Positions 1-9,731 are shown, counted from the first letter of the stretch. The stretch is DNA of 64,000 nt from Tritrichomonas musculus (GCA_039105265.1 JAPFFF010000001.1:496001-560000), one strand, 5' to 3'. Notes: generated by a model from the letters alone, not told the origin. A program made the numbers and translations.

Positions 1-35
1 AATCTCAAATCGGTTCCCCTTTTTCCAAATGAAAA

Positions 36-1211
36 ATGATACGTAAAACAAAGGATAAAAATAAAGAAGTATTAACAGCAGAACAAGAATCTAATTTAAT
101 TGATAAGGATGCTATTATTCTAGATAGAACTCACACATTATATTCATATATTGATAAAAAAGATAAGAAAGTTTACTTCTATTTGAGTAGTAATTATCAA
201 GATTTATTTGTTTTTATGGAAGGTGATAATATATTGTTAAATTTACCTAAGAAAGTTGATATGAATACAAAAATGAACATCTTAGATAATAAACGTCCTT
301 ATTTAAAAAGAAAATTTGTCATTTCTATTGAAATTGGTTCCAAAATTGGAAATACGGATATTAAATTTGTTGAAAGATGGTTTGATGAACTAAATAAATC
401 ATATATTGTATTAATGGAAGATTGTGGATATAAATATGCTATTAAAGAAACAAATAATTTCTGTTTTGAATTAGATTCCGAAGGAGATGTAAATAGAAAA
501 AACAAACCACTTCCGTTACACATATTTCTTTGTTTCAAACCTGAAACTTTTATGAATGAATGGAATCGTGTTGAATTACGAAATTTGGATGAGGAAGCTG
601 ATTTAAAAAAATTTAAATATGAATTTCAAAATTGGCATTACCATTTTCCTGTTATTAATGTATTTAAATCTAATTATGTAAGTCCATTATTAAAAGTCCA
701 TTTTAATGAAACTCCTGAAAGCCTTGAACCATTAATGGATATTTCAGAAAATGATAATGATGGTAAATATGAAACAAGTAATGTCGATATCAATAATAAA
801 TATGATTATGATGAAATAAGACCTAAAAAAATAAATCCTCCAGTTCCATCTATGTTACAAGGTTTGGATAAAGAAGTCGAGAGTACGACTACAATGAAAC
901 CAGATGTTGAGACATTACCGAGCTCTATTTTCAGCAATGTATCGACCTCAAATACATGGATGAAACCTCAAAGCTCTGTACAACAAAATCCTAATAACTT
1001 TAGTCCAATGAATTACTTTCAACCCACAACATTTAATATGCCAACAGGTACTAATTTTAATTTTAATACAGAGCCAAAAAAATCATCTTTAACAAGTGAA
1101 ACAAATAATGCAACCAATGGAAACTTACCAAAGATTAATGAGAGTAAGTCAGAAAACAAACCAAAAACACATATATCAACTTTCAGATTACCAAAAAATA
1201 AAACAGATTAA
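36..1211 (+). CDS. Polinton protein of unknown function, 391 aa
   Basis: An ATG-started frame of 391 codons. Residues 1-230 look globular, with alternating hydrophobic and charged stretches. From about residue 240 the protein turns low-complexity, rich in Asn, Pro, Ser and Thr, and ends in a basic tail. It is convergent with the 824-residue gene on the other strand, with an 8-base gap, which is typical Maverick packing. I do not recognise the family. A minor structural role is possible from position alone and is inference. The start lies close to the window edge, but the ATG follows an AT-rich leader and looks usable. Confidence 0.6.
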   Translation: MIRKTKDKNKEVLTAEQESNLIDKDAIILDRTHTLYSYIDKKDKKVYFYLSSNYQDLFVFMEGDNILLNLPKKVDMNTKMNILDNKRPYLKRKFVISIEIGSKIGNTDIKFVERWFDELNKSYIVLMEDCGYKYAIKETNNFCFELDSEGDVNRKNKPLPLHIFLCFKPETFMNEWNRVELRNLDEEADLKKFKYEFQNWHYHFPVINVFKSNYVSPLLKVHFNETPESLEPLMDISENDNDGKYETSNVDINNKYDYDEIRPKKINPPVPSMLQGLDKEVESTTTMKPDVETLPSSIFSNVSTSNTWMKPQSSVQQNPNNFSPMNYFQPTTFNMPTGTNFNFNTEPKKSSLTSETNNATNGNLPKINESKSENKPKTHISTFRLPKNKTD

Positions 1212-1219
1212 ATATTTTT

Positions 1220-3694
1220 TTATACTTCAGCTTCAGAATCATCATCAGATTCAACATTAGCTAGTTTTTCATCAGTTCTTGATTTAATATATGTTTTGTC
1301 ACGATAATCATCATACAATGATTTATACAAATTTTTAACTTCAATGTAATTTCCACCAACTTTCAAATTAATATGTTTATCAATATTTGAACCAAATTGT
1401 TCTCGTAATTGTTTCTTTTCTTCTTTAGTTGCTTTATTTTCCAATATTTTCTGTACTAATTGTACAAATCGTCCTTTCTTTTCTTCTGTATATCCAAGTC
1501 CAACTTTAGCTATTAGTTTAATTGTTTGGGATAATATTTCTCCTAATCGTTCTGATATTTCAGCTTCACCATTTATTTCACCGCCAATTGGGATAATACT
1601 TTTCATATTATTATTATAATCTTCTTGAATCTTAAGACCTAATTCAGAATTTACTGCTTTCGAGTGTACTTTTTTATATTTAACCCATTCATTCCAATTA
1701 TTACATTCATGTGATTTCATTACCTGCAATTCATATTGTAAAATAAATACAGCGGTACATGTTTTTAAGTAACTGAATAAACACTTCAATGGTTCCATAA
1801 ATTGATAATCTACACTTTCTCCATCAATTACAACTTCTCCTCCAAACATATTATAGAGTGCTAATTGCCATATTTTTGAAAAGATTGAACTCCATAATCC
1901 TCTTGCATTAAGTTTGGTGCTGACTTTGGGTTTAGATAAGCCAACCTTCTGATAAGCAATAACTGCTTTATTGAAATCTCCATCATATTTAACATCGATT
2001 TTACCAGCATCCCATTGTTTTTGTTTATAATTCCATGTTTTAGTAGTACCAGTAAGATTTTTCATCCATACTTCAAATGAATCATCTGTTTTACCAGCAA
2101 TGCGTTCGGTTTGCCATAATTTCTTATAAGGGTCTGCTTTAACAAGACGGAATCCATTAATTATAACAGGTTTACCACGAGTATCAACAATAACGATGTC
2201 CTCTACTTTGTCGCCATTTAAGTCACAAATTGGATTACCAAGAGGGTCTAATGTGTCTCTCCTTGCAGGAATTAATCGATATAATGGATATCCATTTTTA
2301 TCAAATTTCTTCTTACAATAGGCTTCTGCGCCATCTCTTGTAGCACATTTTGGAGAGAATTTAATACGATAATTACCATTAATAAGAATATCAAATAATT
2401 CCCCTCGGAATTTACTAACATCAATACTTTGTTTATTTTCGAAAATGTATAAGTCATTTAAACGTTTTTGTGAAGCTTCAAATGTTTTACCAGCACGTTT
2501 ACCAGTTGGGACAGACTGCATGTAATTGCTTTTGAATTCAGCAGTATCGATTGGCGATACACCTTCTGGTGCTGCAATATCAACATTAAATAAATCATCG
2601 TAGTTTTCAGAACTAAGTACAGGTTTTTTAGATGGTGATTTAAATACAGGCTTTGACATTGATTTAGGAATGGAAAAATATTCATTATCAACATTTTTAT
2701 CGTCAGAACTTTGTGAATCACTTTTCATGTTCCAAAATATTTCTCGGTTACCATTTTCTATAATATACTTTATTAATTGTTTGAGCTTCTTTTTGTTTTT
2801 AGGCTCAGTTGTTTCTTCAAATATGTTTGTTTCACGTATTGCATCATGTAATTGTAATACAAGTTTTTTTACTCTGATGTCAGAATCATCTTTGGGATTT
2901 ATAGCTCGATTATAATAATCATAAAGGTTTTTAGCATTAAAATCATCGTTTAATAACCCAAATTTCTTAAGTTGATTAGCATCAATTGTAGAAGATTTAT
3001 TGTAAGCATCTGATAATTGTTGACCTTCTTGATTAGTTTCTGCTATCTTTTTCATTGTTTCAATATTGGTTTTCCTTCTAATATTCTCAAATTGCATTAG
3101 GTTATTTATATTATCTGATACCTCATTGTTTTTATGTGAGTCTATATTATTTGTCAATGATTTGACAAGTGATTGAATCTGTGCGGTATCTTTTTTATTG
3201 AATACTGAATACTTCTCTGAGTCATCAGCAATACGATAAAATAATTGTAAAGCATTAATATGATTACTATCAAGTATAACTAAATCATTAAGTGATTCAA
3301 TGTCTTTATTAAGTCGATTTCTGAAATAATGGTCTGCTAAATCGGGCTCCTCCTCCTCTTCAATTTGTGGAATGGCAACAGGTTTTTCTTTATTTTTCAG
3401 ATAGTTGGTTAAATCAATAAAGTAATTCGCTTTTGAATCAAGTATTTTAGCTAATTCATTTTTTTGTCTTTGACTTCCTTTAGGCTTTGCGTTATATTTA
3501 TCAAGCATATCTTTTAAATTTGTTTTTACATCTTTGACATAGTTACGAGGATTCTTAAGATACTCAATAATATTACCAATAATTGTTGTTATTTGTGTTA
3601 ACTTACTATTTTGGAACATGAATATGAGCATATCTTGATAGTCCCCTTTTTTTACTTCGTTTAGTATGAAATCTTCGTTTATGTTTGTTATCAT
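1220..3694 (-). CDS. large Polinton protein of unknown function, 824 aa
   Basis: The second-longest frame of the element. It begins MITNINEDF and has a helical, charged N-terminal third with Asn/Lys-rich linkers. An acidic run (EEEEEPDL) lies near residue 115. A more compact C-terminal half contains a hydrophobic stretch near residues 630-690 (LWSSIFSKIWQLALYNMF and beyond). The tail is acidic (DDDSEAEV). No catalytic motif was seen. Its start lies only 14 bases from the start of the fibre-like gene on the other strand, so the two form a divergent pair that must share a tiny promoter region. Size and place suggest a virion-type structural protein, but the family is not recognised. Confidence 0.6.
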   Translation of the reverse strand: MITNINEDFILNEVKKGDYQDMLIFMFQNSKLTQITTIIGNIIEYLKNPRNYVKDVKTNLKDMLDKYNAKPKGSQRQKNELAKILDSKANYFIDLTNYLKNKEKPVAIPQIEEEEEPDLADHYFRNRLNKDIESLNDLVILDSNHINALQLFYRIADDSEKYSVFNKKDTAQIQSLVKSLTNNIDSHKNNEVSDNINNLMQFENIRRKTNIETMKKIAETNQEGQQLSDAYNKSSTIDANQLKKFGLLNDDFNAKNLYDYYNRAINPKDDSDIRVKKLVLQLHDAIRETNIFEETTEPKNKKKLKQLIKYIIENGNREIFWNMKSDSQSSDDKNVDNEYFSIPKSMSKPVFKSPSKKPVLSSENYDDLFNVDIAAPEGVSPIDTAEFKSNYMQSVPTGKRAGKTFEASQKRLNDLYIFENKQSIDVSKFRGELFDILINGNYRIKFSPKCATRDGAEAYCKKKFDKNGYPLYRLIPARRDTLDPLGNPICDLNGDKVEDIVIVDTRGKPVIINGFRLVKADPYKKLWQTERIAGKTDDSFEVWMKNLTGTTKTWNYKQKQWDAGKIDVKYDGDFNKAVIAYQKVGLSKPKVSTKLNARGLWSSIFSKIWQLALYNMFGGEVVIDGESVDYQFMEPLKCLFSYLKTCTAVFILQYELQVMKSHECNNWNEWVKYKKVHSKAVNSELGLKIQEDYNNNMKSIIPIGGEINGEAEISERLGEILSQTIKLIAKVGLGYTEEKKGRFVQLVQKILENKATKEEKKQLREQFGSNIDKHINLKVGGNYIEVKNLYKSLYDDYRDKTYIKSRTDEKLANVESDDDSEAEV

Positions 3695-3708
3695 TTATTA
3701 TTCCCAAA

Positions 3709-6249
3709 ATGTTCACGATAGAACAAGCGGGTACTATAAAAAAAGTAAATACAATTGATGAATTGATAATAGAATATATCAAGAAATATTCCTGTACACA
3801 TTTGTGTCCGGGAACCAATGGTTCCTGTCAATGCAATAACGGAAATAATTTAGGGTCAAGCTTGAATACTGAGGAATTGAAAGAATTATTAAAACCATAT
3901 GCGAAAACAACTGATTTATTCGATTATTTGAAAACAGAGGAATTCAATAAAGAATTATTAAAGTATGCTAGTAGTGAAGAAATTGAAAACGCTGTTAATA
4001 CATTACGTGATTACGTTGTTAACAACTTTGCATTATCAACTGACATACCTGAGGTACCTACAGATTTGGTTAATGAATCTGCTTTGACAACTGCTTTGGA
4101 ACCATATGCGAAGCTTACGAACTTAAGTGAGTACGCGAAGACTCAGGACTTGCCAGATATGACATTGTATGCAAAAAAAGAAGACATTCCAGAACCTGTT
4201 GATTTATCAAATTATGCTTTGACAACAGATATGACCCTTGCTATTGAGCAAGTGAAAAGCGATATCCCAGAGATTATTGAGGGGCAAACAACTATTCAAT
4301 TCAAAATCGTCAATAATACAATTCCTGATTTAGATTACAACACATATCATGAACTGATTGAGCAATATGGGTTGGATATTGTATCATCAGACAATTTCTA
4401 TACGGGCCATTATGTTCACGCAGACTATTCGTACAATGACAATGATGATAATCTACCCTCTCAGATACTGCGTATGGAAGGAAGTGATTCTAGTCTTTGG
4501 ATACTGTATCACAGCCATGAATTAATCAATCCAGGAACTGGTGAAACACCAGAAATATTATCATGTTCAATAACCAAAACTGTTGAACCAACAAACAAAA
4601 ACATTTATTCGGCAAGATATGTGTCAAACAATTATGCATTGAAGAGCGATATCCCAAAACCTGTTGACTTGACACCATATTATTCTAGTGCACAAGCTGA
4701 TGAGAAGTTTGTTGATGAAGATGAATTGGCTTATGAATTAGATAAGTATGAGACCAAGGATGTGGCTGATGGTAAATATGCTTTGAAAAGTGAAATCCCT
4801 GAGGTACCCACAGATTTGGTTAATGAATCTGCATTGAGTACTGCATTATATGGAACCGAATTGAATATTGAATATCCAGCAAACTTATATGAGGGTGTAT
4901 ATATTACCCCTAAGCTACCCAATGCTGGAGTTCATTTGGTATTTGATGTTAATTGGGGAGATAATCAAGATGATGATATAATGCATATTGATGTAATATT
5001 TAAACCAAATGGTTCTACTAGCACTTATGACAGCATGGACAGGTATGATAGTAATGGTAAACGCATTGATAGAATAATATGGCGTCATGATGATGGACAA
5101 ATTGTATATGTATCGTATATTGCAGCACATAGAAATAATAATCCTATAGCATATAATTTCATTAGAGCACAAATCGAATCACCATTTATCAAAACCGCAA
5201 ATGTTGCTGATGAAAGTCCAGAACGATTCACAATTCAATGTACACAGAATGATAGTGGTTGTGTAGTCCCAGATGATTATATCAGAAGGGTATTAACAAC
5301 CAAAAATATTATTGTCAAGTTCAAACGAAATGCTGATGATACAACATATGAAGAAGCTGAATATACTTATGCTGGTCGAAAGGGTGCAAATATCATATAC
5401 AAATCAACCAGTAGTGAGTCAAGCGAATCAATAGATATTCGTGTAGCTACACGTATTGTTTCATTGAGAGCTGTGGATGATACATTGACTAATATATATG
5501 ATGCATCTATCACATTAATCAACAACCAACATGTGAACGATGATATGATTACTTCGGTGAAATATGTGAATGATAAATATGCTTTGAAGAGTTCATTAAA
5601 TGATTATATCAATAAGAATGACTTAATTGAAAGTGTTTTATTTGACAACGATGGAAATATAGATAATATGGATGTATTATTAATGAAGACATCTAGTAAG
5701 TGTACATCAACAAATCTATCATTACAATTATACCAAACCTTACATACAAAAATAACAAATTTACATAAATCCAACACAACCATCACACATTACTCCCCAA
5801 TCGAGTCATCAATGAACTCTATTAATGATTTCGTTATTGGAGCTCCAGTATATATGACAGGTAAGGTTTATAAACATGTTGGTGATACTTGGGTACGAAA
5901 CAATGTTTCTCAGCCAAACAAAGTTTGGATACTTTCAACTGTGAATGATACTATAGATTGTATTTGCAGTGTCAAAACTACTGGTTCATGGAAAGAATAT
6001 GTTGGTATTTGTGTTAGAATTGATGAAAAAAATAATTGTATTACCTTCGCTTCCCATGGCGATTATCTTGTAAAAGTTGATGATTCATCTTGTTATGGTA
6101 TTGGGGATGAAGTATTTATTGATAATGAAGATAATAAATTGAAGATTCTCAGTGGTGAAACTGCAATAACATCAAAGATTAAACGTATGACTGTTGGTAT
6201 CATAACTGCAATAATAGATAATAAAACACTTGCATGCTTTAAGGCATAA
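3709..6249 (+). CDS. fibre-like repeat protein of Polinton, 846 aa
   Basis: Start taken at the ATG at 3709 (MFTIEQAG); an in-frame TTG lies 24 bases further upstream. Near the N-terminus is a Cys-rich patch (CTHLCPGTNGSCQC). Through the first two thirds the short unit YAL(K/T)(S/T)(D/E)IP and variants such as YAKTTDL and YAKLTNL recur between beta-rich blocks (IYSARYVSNNYALKSDIP, VKYVNDKYALKS). This unit resembles those of trimeric phage and virus fibres that separate beta-structured repeats. The last 150 residues look like a compact beta-rich head (VYMTGKVYKHVGDTWV onward). A role as an attachment fibre or surface protein is inference from this architecture. It is divergent from the 824-residue gene. 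Confidence 0.65.
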   Translation: MFTIEQAGTIKKVNTIDELIIEYIKKYSCTHLCPGTNGSCQCNNGNNLGSSLNTEELKELLKPYAKTTDLFDYLKTEEFNKELLKYASSEEIENAVNTLRDYVVNNFALSTDIPEVPTDLVNESALTTALEPYAKLTNLSEYAKTQDLPDMTLYAKKEDIPEPVDLSNYALTTDMTLAIEQVKSDIPEIIEGQTTIQFKIVNNTIPDLDYNTYHELIEQYGLDIVSSDNFYTGHYVHADYSYNDNDDNLPSQILRMEGSDSSLWILYHSHELINPGTGETPEILSCSITKTVEPTNKNIYSARYVSNNYALKSDIPKPVDLTPYYSSAQADEKFVDEDELAYELDKYETKDVADGKYALKSEIPEVPTDLVNESALSTALYGTELNIEYPANLYEGVYITPKLPNAGVHLVFDVNWGDNQDDDIMHIDVIFKPNGSTSTYDSMDRYDSNGKRIDRIIWRHDDGQIVYVSYIAAHRNNNPIAYNFIRAQIESPFIKTANVADESPERFTIQCTQNDSGCVVPDDYIRRVLTTKNIIVKFKRNADDTTYEEAEYTYAGRKGANIIYKSTSSESSESIDIRVATRIVSLRAVDDTLTNIYDASITLINNQHVNDDMITSVKYVNDKYALKSSLNDYINKNDLIESVLFDNDGNIDNMDVLLMKTSSKCTSTNLSLQLYQTLHTKITNLHKSNTTITHYSPIESSMNSINDFVIGAPVYMTGKVYKHVGDTWVRNNVSQPNKVWILSTVNDTIDCICSVKTTGSWKEYVGICVRIDEKNNCITFASHGDYLVKVDDSSCYGIGDEVFIDNEDNKLKILSGETAITSKIKRMTVGIITAIIDNKTLACFKA

Positions 6250-6273
6250 ATAGTATAAAAAAATTTTTTTAGC

Positions 6274-6678
6274 TTAATTGTTGGATGAGATTATTTGAAT
6301 CAGTTTTCCCGTCATATATAACGATAAATTGATATTTAATTGTTCACGAATTAGATTCTGAAGGAATTGAATTCGATTAGACCTTGGTTGGTTCATAATT
6401 GTTTCTTTATGGTCAGAAGCGAATTGGAGAACTTGGTCTCTCTGTTCATCATTAAGGAATTTGGATTTGTTTAATGGAAATGAGCGATTAGTTCTTCTTC
6501 GTATAGGATTTAATTCATTTGATTCGGCTGAAGGTTCAATTGATGGTTCGTTTGATGATTCAATTGGAGATTCAGTTGATGTTTCAATTTGTGTTTCATT
6601 TGATTGGGTTTGCTTTATTTCAATTTCAGATTTTAAAGCAAGTAATTCAGAAATGATATGGTCGATGCGTTGTTGCAT
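6274..6678 (-). CDS. small coiled-coil Polinton protein, paralogue A, 134 aa
   Basis: A short N-terminal helix (MQQRIDHIISELLALKSEIE) is followed by a Ser/Glu/Pro-rich linker. A C-terminal basic block follows, with the signature SKFLNDEQRDQVLQFASDH, then LQNLIREQLNINLSLYMTGKLIQII. The same order and the same C-terminal block (SKFLNKDEREKVIQF, then TQNLLKEKLKLNVSSYMINRLL) occur in the 116-residue gene at 10016-10366, so the two are paralogues inside one element. The helical basic block could bind nucleic acid, but this is inference. It lies convergent to the fibre-like gene with a 24-base gap. Confidence 0.65.
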   Translation of the reverse strand: MQQRIDHIISELLALKSEIEIKQTQSNETQIETSTESPIESSNEPSIEPSAESNELNPIRRRTNRSFPLNKSKFLNDEQRDQVLQFASDHKETIMNQPRSNRIQFLQNLIREQLNINLSLYMTGKLIQIISSNN

Positions 6679-6984
6679 TTTTAAATAAAATAAAAAAACA
6701 AATTCTTAATTTAAAATTTTATAACTTGTTCTCAGATTCACTCTGGAGCCCTTATTTAAATTTTAAATCCCGAATTAACTTTGAAATAAATTTTAAAATG
6801 AGTGTTTAGTGCTTTATGACAGGCCTTGTTCTACAACAGATTATGGAGGCTAATTAAAATTTAAACCCTGTGGATAAGTTTTTCGTTAATTTTCAAAATG
6901 AGGTTTTGAGCTTGGTTCCTGGTATTGGGAGACCTAGAAAAATTATTCGACCCGCCATTCGGGACATACTATTACTACTAACCT

Positions 6985-7315
6985 TGTTGTTGTTGAAAAA
7001 CCTTGTTGTTGAAGAACCATGTTGTTGTTGAAAAACCTTGTTGTTGTTGAAGAACCATGTTGTTGTTGAAAAATCTTGTTGTTGTTGAAGAACCTTGTTG
7101 TTGTTGAAGAATCTTGTTGTTGTTGAAAAACCTTGTTGTTGTTGTTGAAAAATCTTGTTGTTGTTGTTGAAAAATCTTGTTGTTGTTGAAGAACCATGTT
7201 GTTGTTGAAAAATCTTGTTGTTGAAGAACCATGTTGTTGTTGAAAAATCTTGTTGTTGAAGAACCATGTTGTTGTTGAAAATCTTGTTGTTATTGTTGAA
7301 TATCTTGTTGATGAC
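6985..7315. repeat. TTG-rich minisatellite, 18-24 bp unit
   Basis: About 17 tandem units of the form (C/A)TTGTTGTTG(TTG)AA(A/G)AA(T/C)C, varying in the number of TTG triplets. Because unit lengths are mostly multiples of three, the minus strand is open in more than one frame and would read Gln/Asn/Phe/Thr-rich low complexity. I do not take these frames as genes. The array sits in the longest gene-free stretch of the Polinton. Confidence 0.9.
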
Positions 7316-7316
7316 T

Positions 7317-7548
7317 CATGTGATACCTTTTATTTAGTGTGATACCTTTTTTCTCATGTGATACCTTTTTCCTCATGTGATACTTATTTCCTCATGTGAT
7401 ACCTTTTTCCTCATGTGATACTTATTTCCTCATGTGATACCTTTTTCCTCATGTGATACCTTTTATCTCATGTGATACCTTTTATCTCATGTGATACCTA
7501 TTTCCTCATGTGATACTAATTGTTTCATATGATACATATCATTAAATT
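7317..7548. repeat. 19-bp tandem repeat, about 12 copies (CATGTGATAC core)
   Basis: The core CATGTGATACC recurs about twelve times with a 19-base period, alternating mainly between spacers CTTTTTCCT, TTATTTCCT and CTTTTATCT. It follows the TTG-rich minisatellite directly and ends about 20 bases before the ATG of the 154-residue gene. The regular spacing and conserved core suggest iterated protein-binding sites, for example for replication or transcription control. That role is inference. Confidence 0.9.
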
Positions 7549-7567
7549 TATTTTTATTTTTAATTAA

Positions 7568-8032
7568 ATGAAAATGTCAACACCAAAGGTTTATGATTAC
7601 ATCAATTCATTGATTGATATGCTGGATGAAACAGAGAAGTTTAAACAATGTGATTTCTCAATATTGTGTGATAGATATCCAATACCAAGTGGAAAGGCTA
7701 CATATAAAGCTAAAGTGATGTACATATCATTGAAGAACAAAGAGAATGAATTCAAACGATTCTATCATGATAAGATTGTTGAACTCGGTCTTGAATACAT
7801 AACACTTACATCAAATGTTAGAAGAAGAATATCAACAACATCCATTGAATTCTTCGTTGAAGGTTCAAGTGAAGAACAATCATTCAAAGAATATAAGTAT
7901 TATAATTACAGCATAAGGAAAGCAACAGATAAGAAAACAAAGGAATTGATTGAACAAATGAGACAAAAATATAATATCAATACACCACAGCTGTTTGTTG
8001 GTGTTCAACAACAAATTGTATTAGATGAATGA
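7568..8032 (+). CDS. small Polinton protein of unknown function, 154 aa
   Basis: Begins MKMSTPKVYDYINSLIDML. It is helical and charged throughout, with a central basic patch (TSNVRRRISTTS) and a Tyr-rich stretch (KEYKYYNYSIRK). No recognised domain. The ATG comes just after the 19-bp tandem array, whose units may form its upstream region. Its last 12 bases overlap the end of the ATPase gene on the opposite strand. A small DNA-binding protein is possible but unproven. Confidence 0.6.
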   Translation: MKMSTPKVYDYINSLIDMLDETEKFKQCDFSILCDRYPIPSGKATYKAKVMYISLKNKENEFKRFYHDKIVELGLEYITLTSNVRRRISTTSIEFFVEGSSEEQSFKEYKYYNYSIRKATDKKTKELIEQMRQKYNINTPQLFVGVQQQIVLDE

Positions 8033-8935
8033 AAGGTTATTAGTTCGAACATTGATTAAAACGAATTGATGTGCTTTCATTGTTCTGTATCGATTCCATA
8101 GCTCTTCGAAATCTATTGGAAATGGAACTTGTTGATATATGTAGCCGAGTTTCTGTCGTGAATAACCATTAAAGATGAAGAATGATGTTGCATTATTTTT
8201 CCATTCTGTTGTTAAAGCTTTGAAGAACTGGATGTTAACGAATATGATTAGATTCTTATGTCGAAGCTGACTGATGGTATTGATAAAATAGGATGATTTA
8301 ATTAGTTTCGATTTCAAGAAGTCTTCACAAAGAATGATAGTATTTAGTGGTTTATTTGGTTGACCTAGTTTATTGATATGAAGAAACTCAAACATATCGT
8401 TTAACTTCTTTTCATCGATTACTATTTTTGGTGTTGATGAATATTTGTTATACAATTCTTTATATAAATCAAGTTGTTTAAGATATTCTTCAGCATTGCT
8501 GTCAGCAACAGTTTTTATTGGTAGCTGTATCAATTCGCGTTGGCTTTCGAATGTTGCATCATTGATTGTTCCGTTTCGTGATACATAAACAATTAAATGA
8601 AAGCCAGCGTTCTTCATTCGAGACATTTGAATAACATCTCGTAGCATTATATGACTCTTTCCTTTACCTTGCTGACCAACGAGTATGCTCAATGAATTGT
8701 AATATGAATAAATACCGTTTGCGATTGGTCTGATTGATTCATTCTTTATTTTTGATTCATTGCGTTGATATGCTTTATTCATCTCGTCATCAATATTAAA
8801 TGTTGTTTCATTAACAGTTGGCTTGAATGATTCATATTCAAATGCAAAACTCATTTGGTCATCATCATAATCAGAACCACTAGAGAATAAAATCTCTTTG
8901 TAATTAAACTGAGTGGGTTTCATGAAACCTTTCAT
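8021..8935 (-). CDS. A32/FtsK-HerA-like packaging ATPase of Polinton, 304 aa
   Basis: A P-loop NTPase. Walker A reads GQQGKGKS at residues 87-94, and a Walker B-like strand reads NTIILCEDF at about 198-206. It is followed by a conserved-looking SQLRHKNLIIFVNIQ segment at about 222-236, which matches the RH...Q sensor region of poxvirus A32-like ATPases. In Polintons, large DNA viruses and virophages this family pumps DNA into capsids. The length is within the usual range (about 220-320 aa). It overlaps the convergent 154-residue gene by 12 bases. A small membrane-protein gene lies just upstream on the same strand. Confidence 0.85.
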   Translation of the reverse strand: MKGFMKPTQFNYKEILFSSGSDYDDDQMSFAFEYESFKPTVNETTFNIDDEMNKAYQRNESKIKNESIRPIANGIYSYYNSLSILVGQQGKGKSHIMLRDVIQMSRMKNAGFHLIVYVSRNGTINDATFESQRELIQLPIKTVADSNAEEYLKQLDLYKELYNKYSSTPKIVIDEKKLNDMFEFLHINKLGQPNKPLNTIILCEDFLKSKLIKSSYFINTISQLRHKNLIIFVNIQFFKALTTEWKNNATSFFIFNGYSRQKLGYIYQQVPFPIDFEELWNRYRTMKAHQFVLINVRTNNLSFI

Positions 8936-8959
8936 TTCTTTAGTTTTCGTTAAAGCTCT

Positions 8960-9091
8960 TCATGAATACATTTTTGTTCTTATCTCTTCACTGAGTTCTG
9001 GTTCTTTGTCAGGCATCATTAAAGATACTTCAACAATCTTCACTAAAAATAAACCTGTTAATAATGAAACAACTAATATTTCATATATCAT
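8960..9091 (-). CDS. 43-aa single-pass membrane protein of Polinton
   Basis: A short frame between the ATPase gene and the 191-residue gene, all on the same strand. It begins MIYEILVVSLLTGLFLVKIV, giving a clear hydrophobic segment at residues 4-20. A short acidic then basic tail follows (PDKEPELSEE, RTKMYS). Stop TGA at 8960-8962. Tight packing between two same-strand genes (24-base gap downstream, 10-base gap upstream) supports it as real. Small membrane proteins are common in virus-like elements, but this one cannot be assigned to a family. Confidence 0.5.
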   Translation of the reverse strand: MIYEILVVSLLTGLFLVKIVEVSLMMPDKEPELSEEIRTKMYS

Positions 9092-9101
9092 TTATTAGTT
9101 T

Positions 9102-9677
9102 TTAAATACATTTTTTAAATGAAATGTTGTGTCTAATGAGTTCGGTATAAATGCTATTATATTTGTATTTCAAGTCATTTGATTCATTATTTTTGTACAC
9201 CAATATCCTATCAATTAAAAGATATTTGGAACGAGAAACGCAACCATTACACGCACAATCATCATTGACAATCAATTCAACTTTATCTGCTTGTGTTAGT
9301 AATTTGATGAGTTCCATTAATGTATTTGAATGACAAATCAATAAATCATTGACTTTTATTGGATTGGTTTCATAGATGGATAATAATATCTCAAGGAATT
9401 TGTTTTTGGTTTCAAGTTCTGTTATATCAGCTCCAATATCACTGATACCTCTTTCTAGGGAAACGTTGTTTGTTGGATGCTGTGATTGATATACTCCACT
9501 CATCTGAGGTATAGTAAAATTTGTGGCTTGAGATGATTGTGGTAATGGTTGAACTGATGGATATTCAACTGGTTGTGGTTGCTTTGGTTTGATGTTTATA
9601 TTAATACTGGTTGATTGTTCCTGCTTAACTGATGCATCGTTCTCGCTACTTAATATACGAGCTTTTGATAATGCCAT
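9102..9677 (-). CDS. Polinton protein of unknown function, 191 aa
   Basis: The N-terminal 80 residues are low-complexity (Ser, Gln, Pro). A helical C-terminal half begins near LERGISDIGADITELETKNKF. Near residues 142-148 is a small Cys cluster (DDCACNGC), which might bind metal or form disulphides. No known domain. It lies in a run of minus-strand genes (116, 81, 191, 43 and 304 residues) likely expressed together or from closely spaced promoters. Confidence 0.55.
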   Translation of the reverse strand: MALSKARILSSENDASVKQEQSTSININIKPKQPQPVEYPSVQPLPQSSQATNFTIPQMSGVYQSQHPTNNVSLERGISDIGADITELETKNKFLEILLSIYETNPIKVNDLLICHSNTLMELIKLLTQADKVELIVNDDCACNGCVSRSKYLLIDRILVYKNNESNDLKYKYNSIYTELIRHNISFKKCI

Positions 9678-9731
9678 GAATGTTTGAATAAAAATAAAAC
9701 AACATTAATGATGAGTCATTCAATGATTCAT

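Noticed and set aside
6893-7267. Three overlapping minus-strand frames rich in Gln, Asn, Thr and Phe
   Set aside because: They are by-products of a triplet-rich minisatellite open in several frames, with no non-repeat coding part.
7317-7548. CRISPR array
   Set aside because: The 19-base period leaves no room for unique spacers, and the spacers are near-identical AT-rich variants in a eukaryotic mobile element.
8913-9098. 61-codon plus-strand frame over the ATPase start
   Set aside because: The opposite strand carries a better 43-codon membrane-protein frame that fits the gene order.
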